A stretch of DNA of 64,000 nucleotides from an uncultured Clostridia bacterium (lineage in GTDB: Bacteria; Bacillota; Clostridia; Oscillospirales; Acutalibacteraceae), in NCBI GenBank assembly GCA_947627725.1, contig CANQXE010000009.1, forward strand, positions 19,722-83,721, in the 5' to 3' direction. The notes under the pieces are model-generated. The model ran no database searches and had not been told where the DNA came from. It saw only the letters and a program-made list of their open reading frames with translations. The translations under genes and the position numbers were made by a program. Positions 35,124-45,372 of this stretch are shown one piece after another (the first letter of the stretch is position 1; each line of letters begins with the position of its first letter).

Positions 35124-37286
35124 ATGTTTTTATCAAATAATTTTATTAGCGTAAGTCAAGATTTTTCTACATTTGAAAACAAAACCCCCGCGCCTTGGTT
35201 TAAGAAAGATATTAATTTAAGCGGGGATATTAAAAAGGCTGAAATTACAGTTTGCGGACTTGGATTTTATGAGTTGTTTTTAAATGATAAACGCATAACC
35301 AAAGGATTTCTTAGTCCGTATATTACGAATTCAGATGATGTTGTTTTTTATGATAATTATGACATAACAGAATTGATTGCGGTTGGTAAAAATGAATTCA
35401 AATTTCTTCTCGGCAATGGTATGCAGAATGCAATCGGCGGATATATGTGGGATTTTGATAAGGCTGGTTTTCGCTCTTTGCCAAAACTGTCATTTGCAAT
35501 AGAGATAACCTATTCAAATGAAAATTTTGAAATTATTGAGGCTGACGAAACAGTGGCGGTAAAAGCTTCAAAGATTATCTTCAATGATTTGAGATTAGGT
35601 GAGACATATGACTGTACCTTTGATGCGGGAGAGTGGAAAAATGCCGTTTTTACATCTCCGCCCCTTGGTGAAAAGAAATTGTCAATCGCTAAGCCTATTT
35701 TAGTCCGTGACGAGATTAAGCCTATTTCCATTTGGAAGGAAGATAATTCATATATCTATGATTTTGGTATTAATACGGCAGGTGTATGCAGAATCAATAT
35801 TAACGCTGCACAAGGTCGGAAAATAGTTTTAACCTTTGGCGAAACATTACAAAACGGCAAGTTCTCAATCAGAAATACAACATTTAATGATATTGCCGAC
35901 CGATATTTTCAACGAGATACTTATGTTTGCAGGGACGGTGAAAATATATGGCAACCGACATTTACTTATCACGGCTTCAGGTATGTTAAAGTTGACGGTA
36001 TTAAATCCAAACAGGCAACAAACGACCTTTTAACATTTGTTGTTTTCAATACTTTTCTTGATGAAAAAGGCAGCTTTGAATGTGACGACAATAATATAAA
36101 CAAACTTAATAATATGAGTCTGAATTCCACCTTGTCAAATTTCCATCACATACCGACTGACTGCCCTCATAGAGAAAAGAACGGATGGACAGGTGACGCC
36201 GCATTATCAGCATCGCACACTCTACTGTATTTTGAGCCGACAGATAATTACAAACAATGGCTGTTTGAAATATGCAAATCACAAAACGAACAAGGTGCAA
36301 TACCCGGAATAGTTCCTACCGGAGGTTGGGGGTTTGAATGGGGAAACGGTCCCGCCTGGGACTGTGTTTTAACTGAACTTCCGTATCAAATATGGCAAAA
36401 GAGAAACGACCTTTCATCCTTCATAGAATGTAAAAATAATATTCTTAAATACATTAAATATATAGAAACAAGACTTGATGAAAACGGATTAATTGCAATC
36501 GGTCTTGGCGATTGGTGCGCTCCGCATGGTGATCCGAAAGCTCCGTTAATTTTAACAGATAGTATAGAGGTTTATGATATTACTCATAAGGCAGGTATAA
36601 TGTTTTTAGCGGCCGGCGAGATAGATAATAGCGACTATTGTTTGAATTTTGCCGAAAACATAAGAAAAAATATAAGAAAACAGTTTCTTGACCGGGACAC
36701 CTGTACTTTAGCGAAACCTTGTCAAACATCACAAGCAATGGGTATTTTTTATAAAATATTCAATGACGATGAGCTTGACAAAGCAATGAAGGTGTTAATG
36801 TGTGAAATTGAAAAATCGGATTATCACATTGATACGGGTATTCTTGGCGGAAGAGTGCTTTTCAACGTTCTTGCAGAAAACGGCGAAATGGACACGGCAA
36901 TTAAGATTATGAAAAATCCCACAAAACCATCATATATGCAGTGGGTTTTAAATGGTGACACAGCACTTTGTGAAAGCTTTGAAGAGTCGGATGGAATAAG
37001 CTCTCATAATCATCATTTTTGGGGCAATATCAGTGCGTTTTTTATGGAGCAAATTTGCGGCATAAAAGTAAATGCAGATAAGATAAATATTGCGCCTCAT
37101 TTTCCAAGCAATATGAATTTTGCAAAAGCGGAATTTTATAGTGCATTTGGTAAAGTTTCTGTAATGTGGAAGCGGATAAACGATAAAATTATATTTAATC
37201 TTGACTATCCGAATGAAGCAAAAGGAAAGTTAGTTCTCAAAAGGAATGCGGAAATTAACGCTGAGAGCGGAGAATACATTATATAA
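35124..37286 (+). CDS. GH78-family alpha-L-rhamnosidase
   Basis: 720 aa from ATG 35124, chosen because GGTGAG precedes it; ATG 35109 is also possible. N-terminal beta domains (about 20-290) carry AEITVCGLGFYELFLND, typical of the family. The (alpha/alpha)6 catalytic domain follows, with HIPTDCPHREKNGWTGDAAL as the signature stretch containing the Asp and Glu residues of the active site, and GWGFEWGNGPAWDC further on. A C-terminal beta domain ends the protein. There is no signal peptide, so it likely acts in the cytoplasm on imported rhamnosides. No sugar transporter is adjacent. Confidence 0.88.
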   Translation: MFLSNNFISVSQDFSTFENKTPAPWFKKDINLSGDIKKAEITVCGLGFYELFLNDKRITKGFLSPYITNSDDVVFYDNYDITELIAVGKNEFKFLLGNGMQNAIGGYMWDFDKAGFRSLPKLSFAIEITYSNENFEIIEADETVAVKASKIIFNDLRLGETYDCTFDAGEWKNAVFTSPPLGEKKLSIAKPILVRDEIKPISIWKEDNSYIYDFGINTAGVCRININAAQGRKIVLTFGETLQNGKFSIRNTTFNDIADRYFQRDTYVCRDGENIWQPTFTYHGFRYVKVDGIKSKQATNDLLTFVVFNTFLDEKGSFECDDNNINKLNNMSLNSTLSNFHHIPTDCPHREKNGWTGDAALSASHTLLYFEPTDNYKQWLFEICKSQNEQGAIPGIVPTGGWGFEWGNGPAWDCVLTELPYQIWQKRNDLSSFIECKNNILKYIKYIETRLDENGLIAIGLGDWCAPHGDPKAPLILTDSIEVYDITHKAGIMFLAAGEIDNSDYCLNFAENIRKNIRKQFLDRDTCTLAKPCQTSQAMGIFYKIFNDDELDKAMKVLMCEIEKSDYHIDTGILGGRVLFNVLAENGEMDTAIKIMKNPTKPSYMQWVLNGDTALCESFEESDGISSHNHHFWGNISAFFMEQICGIKVNADKINIAPHFPSNMNFAKAEFYSAFGKVSVMWKRINDKIIFNLDYPNEAKGKLVLKRNAEINAESGEYII

Positions 37287-37461
37287 TATTATAAATTTCA
37301 GCTTGTTAATGAATAAAATTTAATGCAATAATATAATCCGATTGATTTTTATTTTGATTGCAGCAACACTGCAATTAACGGTTACTGCAAAATCAAGTAA
37401 AGTAAACTAAATCCGAACGCGGCTTAAAATGGCTGATTTGCTTTTCCGAACCATAAAATAA

Positions 37462-38055
37462 TTATTTTCTTGATACAAAAATATGCGCAAGCTCTGTTTC
37501 ATAGTGTTTTTCAATAATAAAACAGTTTTGCTTCAGGCTTGCTAAAATATTATTTGCGTTATCAGGATAAATTTTGATTTGTCTAACTCCGTAGTCAATA
37601 ATATTACTTTGATTTTTATCTATTGATAAAACAAACAGACCGTTTTTATTCAGTAAATCATAAATTTTTTTAATGGCAAGGCTTTTATCCTTAAAATGCA
37701 TAAAAGTAAGTGTTGAATAAATAACATCAAAGTTGGATGAAAAATCGTGTGTGAAGAAATCGTCGCATATTAATGAAACATTATGTAAATGCGAGAGATT
37801 TTCCTTTGCGCGTTCAATTGTTAGGGGCGAAATATCAATTCCGACAAAGCTTTTGCACAACCGCGCGGTTTTTAAAGCAATTCGGCCTGTGCCGACTCCG
37901 ACTTCAAGAACGGTTTTGTTTTTTGATAATTTCATATTCTCTATAAAAGAGTTTCCGTCCCACTTGTTCATATATTCTTTTAATTCTTTACTGTCATATA
38001 CCGGATCACTGTTTTCTTTAATAAGTGAATCGTAGTGAAATATCAGGTCATTCAT
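37462..38055 (-). CDS. Class I SAM-dependent methyltransferase
   Basis: 197 aa. VLEVGVGTGRIA (around residues 51-62) is SAM motif I, SFVGIDISPL motif II, and FDVIYSTLTFMHF is motif IV. It belongs to the Methyltransf_11/25-like group that methylates small molecules; substrate unknown. AAGGGAG precedes the start on the minus strand. The gene is single and faces the rhamnosidase gene convergently. Confidence 0.82.
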   Translation of the reverse strand: MNDLIFHYDSLIKENSDPVYDSKELKEYMNKWDGNSFIENMKLSKNKTVLEVGVGTGRIALKTARLCKSFVGIDISPLTIERAKENLSHLHNVSLICDDFFTHDFSSNFDVIYSTLTFMHFKDKSLAIKKIYDLLNKNGLFVLSIDKNQSNIIDYGVRQIKIYPDNANNILASLKQNCFIIEKHYETELAHIFVSRK

Positions 38056-38529
38056 ATTTTTGTCACTCCCTTGATTTTAAATTTAATTGTAAGTTAATAA
38101 AATTTTATAAGTATGCTGTTTTCTGTATAATTGATTAATAACAGCATCAATCATTTATACAGAAAAAAAGCAAAGAAAAATGAAATGATACATATTTTCA
38201 ATGAATTATATCATTAAGCCCGAGTAAACAAAAAAATATCCGTATAAAAAATAAATTGACTTTAAACTCCGGTATCATAACTCTGCAATTTATAATATAA
38301 ATGAAAGCGGAATTAAAAAAATTACTTATGAGGAGAGCAGTCAATATATGCTTATGAAAATGTTTATTAACGGTTATAAAAGGATATTCTTTAATCTATA
38401 TTAAAGTAAGAAATAAGAATCGAATTTGTAATTTATGCAATAAATAACCCGTATGTCAAATATTGAACTGTATTATCTGACATACGGGGTTATTTTATGT
38501 TTAAACGTGCATTTAAGTTTTAGTATTAA
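38056..38529. other. Intergenic region with long-loop terminator
   Basis: 474 bp. A 16-bp stem (38443-38458 with 38478-38494, one bulge, core GTATGTCA) and flanking TTATT lie just beyond the adhesin stop on the minus strand and likely terminate it. A possible 18-codon ORF at 38349, behind GAGGAG, is too short and isolated to call. Otherwise nothing is seen. Confidence 0.6.
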
Positions 38530-41421
38530 TTATTCAAAGCGTTTCTTTTTGGATGCTGCGATATAAGCGGCAAATCCGCAGATTGAGGAAACAGCAATTG
38601 CCAAAACCAATATTTCGGAAGAATTATTACCTGTTGACGGTGACTTGGTTTTTGAGGATGAATTTGCTGTATTTGAGTTACCGCTGTTGCCGGCACCGTT
38701 ACTGTTTGTACCGTTGCCTAAATTGTTATTTCCGTTAGTATCAGCGTTGCTTCCATTGTTATTAGCGGAAGAATTTCCATCGCCACCATTGCCGTTTGCA
38801 TGGTTATTTCCGGAATTATTACTTCCGCTGTTGTCTCCGTTTCCTGTTGATTTATCAATATACGTATTGACAAAGTCGGCTTTGTTTTCAGTATCACCGC
38901 TTATTTTGCCTGTAACGTCACCGCTGGATTTATAATCCTTTGATTCGGTTTCCGTAACGGTATATGACATACCTACGGGTATGCCTGAAATAGTTACGCT
39001 TTCACCGCCTGCCAAAGTAATAACGGCAACATATTTTCCGTCATCATTTTGGGTAAAGGTGATTGTTTCCGTATGGATAGACGTTCCGTCGCCGTCAGTA
39101 CAATTTGCACCGTTCCAGTCGGCGTTCAAAGCGATTTCATTACTGAAAATCTTATCAATATTAATAAGGTCTTCAGCCTTACTGTCAAGAGTGATACTGA
39201 ATGAGAAATGCTCATCAGTCTGATTACCCATAACAGTTTTATTTACTGTCAGACTGTTTAAGCTGTACAACGTATTAACAAAACTTGCTGTGCTTTCAAC
39301 GCCGCTTGTTATCCTGCCCGCAACGTCGCCACTGGATTCATATCCCATTGAATCGGCTTCCGTAACGGTATATGACATTCCGGCGGGAATTTCAGATAAA
39401 GTTACGCTTTCGCTGTCCGCAAGGGAGATTTGAGTAACGTATTTTCCGTCGCTATTGCGGGTGAATGTAACTGTCTTAGGATGAAGAGTTTCGTTACTGT
39501 CGTCTGACCAATTTGCGGTTGAAACAATTTCATCACCGAAAATTTTATCAATATTAACAAGGTCTTCGGTTTCTCCGTCAAGAGTAATACTAAATGAAAA
39601 ATGCTCGCTGGTCGGAATTCCGATAACGGTTTTATCCACAGTCAGGCTTCCTGTATCATACTTTTTATTTGTAAAGTCCGCCGTACTGTTAATACCGCTG
39701 TTTATATTGCCTGTAATGTTATTGACTGTATCATATCCCTTAGAGTCGGTTTCCGTAACCGTATAAGATATACCTACAGGTATACCCGAAAGCGTTACGC
39801 TTTCACCTCCTGCCAGAGAGATATCGGCAGTATATGATTTACCTGAATCGCGTATAAAAGTAACTGTTTCCGTATGGATAGACATTCCGCTGCCGTCAGT
39901 ACAATCTTTGTTGCTCCAATCCGCATTTAATACAATTTCGTCACCGAATATTTTGTCAATATTTGCAAGCGAAGCTGTTGTGCCGTCAAGAGTAATGCTG
40001 AATGAAAAATGCTCGTCAGTCTTATTACCCGCAACGGTTTTGCTGACAGTTAAACCTCCGACATCGTAATCGTTTGTTACATTAACATAACCGTTTGATT
40101 TAACGTCGTAGTGGTTTGATGAGCCGTTGTTGGATTTATATCCATCCGTAGTCTTTGTCTCAACAAAGTAATATTCATGCTCAGGATTTAATAAGTCCAC
40201 CTCTATTTTGCCGTTTTTATCGGTTGTGTAAGAACCGACAGATTCGCCTGTTTCTTTATCATATAATTCAAATATTGAACCTTCAACAGCTTCACCGTTT
40301 TTGCCTGTTACATTCAGGGTAACTCCGGCGCTGATATCCTTGAGGCTGATCATAGCTTCGGCATTTACATAAGTGCTTCCCGAACCTCTGCCTACAAAGC
40401 TTTGGGAGGTTGTATGGCTGTCAGCCTGATAGAAATAAACGCCGTTTGAAATGTCCTGAGTACCGCTGAGTGAAAGTTTAATGTCATTCTGCACATCATT
40501 TGTTTTCAATGAAAGTGTGTAAGTATTGCCTGTACTTGAAATATTGTTTAAGTTTCCGTTATACAGTTCATTGCCGTTTTGTGATGCGGTTAATATGAGA
40601 TTGCCTGCGGTGTTTGTGCTTTCTAATGTAAATGAAATTGTTACTTCATATCCGCCTGCGGTTGATTGTTTTGCCGATACAATATCATATCCGCTTAAAA
40701 AGTGATCATTATTGATAATGATTTCATCCGGCGATGGATTTTGGGCGTGTTTTTCGCTCAGGTCAAGCAGATATTGACGAACTGCCATAATATTTTCGTA
40801 GGTAGTTGCGCTGTAGCCGTTTTTGAGATCGCCGTGCGGGTTCGGGTCGTTTCCGACTCCGCTTTCCATCTGATATGTGCCATAGGCGGAGGTATTAATT
40901 TTGGCGGATTGACTGTAATGGCTTGATATTTTTACATCTCCGCTGTTTCCGTATTCCCAGATAGCTAATTGTGTGCCTGAGAGTGCTTCGGCAGCGTTTA
41001 AGGTTGATTTGCCCGTTGCTTTTTTTAGGGCTTCAAGCGTACTGTTTGTATTATCCGGCCAGAAGCCGTTATTAACAATTGTACGCACCTTTCCGGCGGC
41101 TGTACTGTCTTTAAAATACGTAACGTCCTCAAGATTAAGGCGCTTATACATTGTATTTTTTACAGCGCTTGTGCTCAAGTCGATACAGTAGGTAGCAAAT
41201 TCTTCGCCGTCCTTCTCTAAAAGATAAGTTGCGGGAAGATAATTGCTTGAACTTCCTGTTTCCTTATATTTATGAACACTGCGTGCATACCAGTTTGTGT
41301 ACCTGTACTCATAAGGAGACGGGTCGCTGTTTGCTGCAAATGCGGTGAGCTGCAATGAGCAAATGCACATCATAAGAGCAAGGAACAGGGTGCCCAATTT
41401 AATGAACCTTGATTTTTTCAT
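38530..41421 (-). CDS. Thioester/Cna-B surface adhesin with sortase signal
   Basis: 963 aa from ATG 41421 (AAGAAGG upstream; an in-frame ATG at 41469 would put 16 residues before the signal peptide). The signal peptide ends near QLTAFA. The first domain (to about 230) carries YCIDLS (Cys79) and GTQLAIW (Gln151), the pair that forms an internal thioester able to bond host surfaces. A SpaA/Cna-B-like beta domain (about 365-450) follows. Three tandem repeats of about 125-130 aa (near 456-586, 592-716 and 723-853) each start LTV.KTV.G..T.EHFSFSITLD. Then comes an Asn/Gly/Ser stalk (857-924), SPSTG (927-931) as variant sortase motif, a hydrophobic helix and KKKRFE. The protein is wall-anchored. 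Confidence 0.9.
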   Translation of the reverse strand: MKKSRFIKLGTLFLALMMCICSLQLTAFAANSDPSPYEYRYTNWYARSVHKYKETGSSSNYLPATYLLEKDGEEFATYCIDLSTSAVKNTMYKRLNLEDVTYFKDSTAAGKVRTIVNNGFWPDNTNSTLEALKKATGKSTLNAAEALSGTQLAIWEYGNSGDVKISSHYSQSAKINTSAYGTYQMESGVGNDPNPHGDLKNGYSATTYENIMAVRQYLLDLSEKHAQNPSPDEIIINNDHFLSGYDIVSAKQSTAGGYEVTISFTLESTNTAGNLILTASQNGNELYNGNLNNISSTGNTYTLSLKTNDVQNDIKLSLSGTQDISNGVYFYQADSHTTSQSFVGRGSGSTYVNAEAMISLKDISAGVTLNVTGKNGEAVEGSIFELYDKETGESVGSYTTDKNGKIEVDLLNPEHEYYFVETKTTDGYKSNNGSSNHYDVKSNGYVNVTNDYDVGGLTVSKTVAGNKTDEHFSFSITLDGTTASLANIDKIFGDEIVLNADWSNKDCTDGSGMSIHTETVTFIRDSGKSYTADISLAGGESVTLSGIPVGISYTVTETDSKGYDTVNNITGNINSGINSTADFTNKKYDTGSLTVDKTVIGIPTSEHFSFSITLDGETEDLVNIDKIFGDEIVSTANWSDDSNETLHPKTVTFTRNSDGKYVTQISLADSESVTLSEIPAGMSYTVTEADSMGYESSGDVAGRITSGVESTASFVNTLYSLNSLTVNKTVMGNQTDEHFSFSITLDSKAEDLINIDKIFSNEIALNADWNGANCTDGDGTSIHTETITFTQNDDGKYVAVITLAGGESVTISGIPVGMSYTVTETESKDYKSSGDVTGKISGDTENKADFVNTYIDKSTGNGDNSGSNNSGNNHANGNGGDGNSSANNNGSNADTNGNNNLGNGTNSNGAGNSGNSNTANSSSKTKSPSTGNNSSEILVLAIAVSSICGFAAYIAASKKKRFE

Positions 41422-41739
41422 TTTAAAACCTTCTTTCCTCGTTAATCTTATAATCATTAGCATAAGCAATATGCTTTGTTACTTTTACAAAGCTAATTCT
41501 TAGGTCTGATTTTGCAGATTAATGTATTAAATTAAAAATTTTTGCACATATTATAGAATTGTAATTTTTAATTGTCAATAGTTTAGATTGTAAAATTTAA
41601 AAATATTAATATAAAATTTATATATATTTAGAAAATATTGTATTTTTATACAACATTTGCATATATTGACATTATAATTTATGATGTTATACTTTAAATG
41701 TGATGGTTTATATGTATATAAATGCAGGAGATAAAAAGT

Positions 41740-42228
41740 ATGATTGATATTATCAGGGACAGGACAATAGCATTAATGGAAAATTTCAGAAGGACAATAC
41801 TTACAGCGGATTTAAACAGCCGGTTATATAATCAGCCGTTATGGAAGCATATCTATCACGCTTTATACTGGTTTGATTATTGGTATTGTACGCCTGAAAA
41901 TTATTTGGGCGCGAAATTTCATATGGAAAATTTGCACTCGCTTGACATTAAATCGGATATTCAGGTAAGCGAGGAGGATTTGCTTGCGTATTTTGAGAGC
42001 GTGAAGGAAAAAACTGTAGCTTATTTGGATAATCTGAACGAAAAAATGCTTGACGAAATTGCAAAAGATTGCGAGGATAAAACAAGGTTTGCGTGTATAT
42101 TAGGTCAGTTTGCACACTGCTATACGCATTTGGGAAATGTGAACGCAATGACTATTGAAAAAACAAATAAGTGGGTATACATTCCTTGCAGAGAGTGTGA
42201 TACGGAAAAGCCATTGTTTGAGGAATAA
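41740..42228 (+). CDS. DinB-like four-helix metal protein
   Basis: 162 aa from ATG 41740 (GGAG nine bases upstream; an ATG at 41722 overlaps the site). WKHIYHALYWFDYW and FAHCYTHLGNV supply the three His expected for the metal site of the DinB/YfiT fold. Members include thiol transferases such as bacillithiol transferases; the function here is unknown. The next gene, a GNAT, lies 22 bp downstream in a small operon. Confidence 0.7.
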   Translation: MIDIIRDRTIALMENFRRTILTADLNSRLYNQPLWKHIYHALYWFDYWYCTPENYLGAKFHMENLHSLDIKSDIQVSEEDLLAYFESVKEKTVAYLDNLNEKMLDEIAKDCEDKTRFACILGQFAHCYTHLGNVNAMTIEKTNKWVYIPCRECDTEKPLFEE

Positions 42229-42250
42229 AACAATTAAGGAGAATATTGTT

Positions 42251-42733
42251 ATGATAAAAATGTTAATTGCACAGCCTGAAAATATTGATGATATAACAAG
42301 GCTCAGGGTTGAAATGCAAATAGAAGATTGGAATAAAACCTTATCTGATGATTTTTCCTGCTATGCTGATGATTTTGCAGTTATAACAAAAAGACATTTG
42401 ATTGAAAAGCTAAATAAGTCAATATTTTTTGGCGTTATGTATTTTGATAATAAGCCGATTGCTATATGTGCGCTGGAGGAGCTTTCAGAACTTCCTCAAA
42501 TTACTGTATGTACAGAAAAAAACGGCAGACATTGTTGCCTTGTCAGCGTGTACACGAAGCCTGATTTTCGTGGTGCAGGTTACCAGCAGAAATTAATAAA
42601 GCATTTACTTGAGTTTGCAAAACGACAGGGATTTAATGATATTACATTAACTGCTAATACTCCTGACGCAATTCATATTTATGAAAAGATTGGATTTAAG
42701 CTGATATCAAACAAATACTTTTTAAATTTATAA
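42251..42733 (+). CDS. GNAT-family N-acetyltransferase
   Basis: 160 aa from ATG 42251 with AAGGAGA nine bases upstream; the frame is open further upstream, but no ribosome site supports a longer form. CCLVSVYTKPDFRGAGYQQKLIKHLL is split by the motif A loop RGAGYQ, and ANTPDAIHIYEKIGFK is the C-terminal part. It acetylates an unknown small molecule or protein amine. It follows the DinB-like gene and precedes a short broken VOC fragment. Confidence 0.82.
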   Translation: MIKMLIAQPENIDDITRLRVEMQIEDWNKTLSDDFSCYADDFAVITKRHLIEKLNKSIFFGVMYFDNKPIAICALEELSELPQITVCTEKNGRHCCLVSVYTKPDFRGAGYQQKLIKHLLEFAKRQGFNDITLTANTPDAIHIYEKIGFKLISNKYFLNL

Positions 42734-42743
42734 GGGGATTTTT

Positions 42744-42833
42744 ATGGAAGAAATTGTACTTGGTAATGTAATGGTTGACTGTGATGATGAGAAAAAGCTC
42801 AGGTATTACATCTTGCTTGATGAATTGTTTTGA
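42744..42833 (+). pseudogene. Truncated VOC/glyoxalase-family fragment
   Basis: 29 codons with AAGGGGA upstream. EIVLGNVMVDCDDEKKLRYY matches the first strand and helix of small glyoxalase/bleomycin-resistance (VOC) proteins, then a stop follows. The remaining about 90 residues are missing. Probably a deletion remnant. Confidence 0.45.
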
Positions 42834-43013
42834 TTACCGGCAAAAAATTCAGAAAATTCAGAGTTAAGAGTTAAAAGTAAAAATAAAAATTAAATTAAGT
42901 GACAGTATACATCAAAGGGTGGATAGTATTTCCTCTTTTTCCGTAAACTGTCATTTTTTTATTTCATTATGAATACAAATAAGCGGTATTCTCTCAAAAT
43001 ATATATTATTTAA

Positions 43014-43042
43014 TTGATAGTTTGCTATGTTTATGTTACAAT
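43014..43042 (+). promoter_or_regulatory. Predicted rnf operon promoter
   Basis: TTGATA (43014-43019), 17-bp spacer, TACAAT (43037-43042), about 45 bp upstream of rnfC with GAGGAGG as ribosome site between. Confidence 0.6.
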
Positions 43043-43086
43043 GAAAAATGTTGAAATATGTAAATTCCCGAGGAGGATATTCATTA

Positions 43087-44409
43087 ATGAAGCAAAAATC
43101 TTTTAAAAAAGGTGTTCACCCTTATGAGGGTAAGGAATTGTCCGAAAATTGCCCCATAAAGCGCATAGATGCTGAAAAAATTATGGTTTATCCTTTATCC
43201 CAGCATATAGGAGCGCCCGCGAAGGCAGTTGTAGCCGTTGGTGAAAGAGTGCTTAAGGGTCAGCTTATCGCTGAGGCAGGGGGATTTATTTCGGTACCGG
43301 TTTTCAGCTCGGTATCGGGTACAGTTAAAGCGCTTGAAAAAAGACTTGTTGTTAACGGCAGTAAGTGCGATTGTATAGTTATAGAAAATGATAATTTGGA
43401 TGAGGCTGTCAGCGGTTTTGGCAAAAGCAGAGAGCTTGACAGCTTATCGGCAGAAGAGGTTATTGATATTATTAAGGGCGCGGGCATAGTCGGTCTCGGC
43501 GGTGCGGGTTTTCCTACCGGCGTCAAGCTTTCGCCTAAAAACGCAGATGATATTGATACTCTGATTATTAACGGCTCGGAGTGCGAGCCTTATCTTACGT
43601 CTGATTACCGATTGATGGTAGAAAGAGGCGACGGGATCATTAAGGGTATCAGGGCTGTGCTTAAAGCACTTCCAAATGCCAGGGCGGTTATCGGCATTGA
43701 AAACAATAAGCCGGGTGCTATCAGAATGCTTGAGGAAAAGACGGCAGGCGATGATAAAATAAGCGTTTGTCCGCTCAGGACGAAATATCCGCAGGGCGGT
43801 GAAAGACAGCTTATTTATGCGATTACAGGCAGAAGGATTAATTCCAAAATGCTCCCCGCGGATTTGGGATGCGTCGTTGTAAATACCGCAAGCTGTTATG
43901 CTATTTACGAGGCTGTTTACAAAAATATGCCGTTGATACATAAGGTTATGACAGTTACCGGAGAGGCTGTTAACTCGCCGTGCAATCTTGATGTTCCGCT
44001 CGGTGTAAGCCACAGTTATGTTTTAGAGACAGCGGGAGGGGCTAAAGAGGATGTTGTAAAATTTATCTCCGGAGGACCTATGATGGGTATGGCGATGGGC
44101 AGTCTTGATGTTCCTGTTGTCAAGACGTCTTCATCAATTCTTGCCTTTTCAAAGGATGATGTTGCCGAAGTTACGGAAACAGCATGTATACATTGCGGCA
44201 GATGTGTAAAAGCCTGCCCCGAAAAGCTTGTTCCCCAGATGATGGCAAAGGCGATAAAGGCGCAGAATATTGAAAGATTTGACAATATCGGCGGTATGGA
44301 ATGTATCGAGTGCGGCTGCTGCACATATGTGTGCCCCGCGAAAATTCCGCTTACGCAGATGTTTAAGCTCGGAAAAGCAAGGGTACGCGAAATGCGTACA
44401 AAAAACTGA
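43087..44409 (+). CDS. rnfC: Rnf complex subunit C (NADH dehydrogenase subunit)
   Basis: 440 aa from ATG 43087 (GAGGAGG upstream). N-terminal barrel-sandwich region (APAKAVVAVGERVLKGQLIAE), an NADH/FMN domain with GLGGAGFPTGVKL and INGSECEPYLTSD, and two 4Fe-4S clusters, CIHCGRCVKACP and CIECGCCTYVCP, near the C-terminus. RnfC takes electrons between NADH and the Rnf chain at the cytoplasmic face. It opens a six-gene operon in the clostridial order C-D-G-E-A-B. Length is typical for Firmicutes, without the Lys-rich C-terminal extension of proteobacterial RnfC. Confidence 0.95.
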   Translation: MKQKSFKKGVHPYEGKELSENCPIKRIDAEKIMVYPLSQHIGAPAKAVVAVGERVLKGQLIAEAGGFISVPVFSSVSGTVKALEKRLVVNGSKCDCIVIENDNLDEAVSGFGKSRELDSLSAEEVIDIIKGAGIVGLGGAGFPTGVKLSPKNADDIDTLIINGSECEPYLTSDYRLMVERGDGIIKGIRAVLKALPNARAVIGIENNKPGAIRMLEEKTAGDDKISVCPLRTKYPQGGERQLIYAITGRRINSKMLPADLGCVVVNTASCYAIYEAVYKNMPLIHKVMTVTGEAVNSPCNLDVPLGVSHSYVLETAGGAKEDVVKFISGGPMMGMAMGSLDVPVVKTSSSILAFSKDDVAEVTETACIHCGRCVKACPEKLVPQMMAKAIKAQNIERFDNIGGMECIECGCCTYVCPAKIPLTQMFKLGKARVREMRTKN

Positions 44410-44430
44410 GAAAGGGGAGAAGTGTATTTT

Positions 44431-45372
44431 ATGTATAATGTTTCAGTTTCACCGCATGTGAGAGAAAAAAGTACAACTAAGGCAATTATGCGTGATGTTG
44501 CTATTGCCGTTCTTCCCACTCTTGCCTTTGGTGTTTACCATTTCGGATTAAACGCATTATTTATAATTTTAATCTGCGTTGCCGCATGTGTTCTGAGTGA
44601 GCTTTTATTTGAGTTGATTTCTAAAAAGCCTATAACAATATTTGATTACAGCGCAGTGGTTACGGGACTTATTCTTGCCATAAATCTTCCGCCTACGGTT
44701 TCGTGGTGGATACCCGTTATCGGCGGGGTATTCGCGATTATTGCTGTTAAAATGCTGTTTGGCGGTCTCGGTCAGAATTTTATGAATCCCGCGCTTGCCG
44801 CAAGGTGCTTTCTTTTGATTTCGTTCACATCAAGAATGAATGACTTTTCGGTCGACGCTGTGTCGGGCGCTACGCCTCTCGCGCTTCTCAAGTCAGGTGA
44901 AAGCACGGATTTACTTACTCTTTTCTTAGGCTTTCACGGCGGCTGTATCGGTGAGGTGTCGGCGCTTGCAATCCTTATTGGAGGATTATATTTGATTCTT
45001 AAAAAGGTTATTTCCGTAAGAATTCCGATTACATATATTTTGTCGACACTTGTGTTTATTACTTTAATAAACGTGGTTATGGGAAACGAGGTCACAATTA
45101 CTTATCTTGCGGGTCATCTCCTTTCCGGCGGACTTCTTGCAGGCGCGTTTTTTATGGCTACGGATTATGTCACAAGTCCGGTTACATCAAGAGGTCAGTT
45201 CGTCTACGGCATAATTCTCGGACTGATGACGGCGCTGTTCAGAATTCTCGGCTCAACGGCTGAGGGCGTTTCATACGCAATTATTATCGGTAATCTTCTT
45301 GTACCGATTATTGAAAAGGTAACAGTTCCAAAGCCTTTCGGCTGTGAGAGAGCGAAAGGAGAGAGTGAGTGA
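44431..45372 (+). CDS. rnfD: Rnf complex subunit D
   Basis: 313 aa from ATG 44431 (AAAGGGGAGA upstream). About eight to nine membrane segments. VSGATPLALL contains the SGAT motif whose Thr is the expected covalent FMN site, attached by an ApbE enzyme such as the one at 49535. GLGQNFMNPALAARCF is a strongly conserved family stretch. It is part of the Na+ or H+ translocating membrane core. The stop overlaps the rnfG start. Confidence 0.95.
   Translation: MYNVSVSPHVREKSTTKAIMRDVAIAVLPTLAFGVYHFGLNALFIILICVAACVLSELLFELISKKPITIFDYSAVVTGLILAINLPPTVSWWIPVIGGVFAIIAVKMLFGGLGQNFMNPALAARCFLLISFTSRMNDFSVDAVSGATPLALLKSGESTDLLTLFLGFHGGCIGEVSALAILIGGLYLILKKVISVRIPITYILSTLVFITLINVVMGNEVTITYLAGHLLSGGLLAGAFFMATDYVTSPVTSRGQFVYGIILGLMTALFRILGSTAEGVSYAIIIGNLLVPIIEKVTVPKPFGCERAKGESE

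Noticed and set aside
38349..38405. 18-codon peptide behind GAGGAG
   Set aside because: Too short, no promoter of quality, and no related gene beside it.
38553..41191. Several plus-strand open frames inside the adhesin gene
   Set aside because: They lie antisense to a clear signal-peptide/repeat/sortase protein, have no ribosome sites and mirror its repeat structure.
43444..44519. Long minus-strand frames opposite rnfC and rnfD
   Set aside because: They are shadows of strongly conserved genes and show no family motifs.
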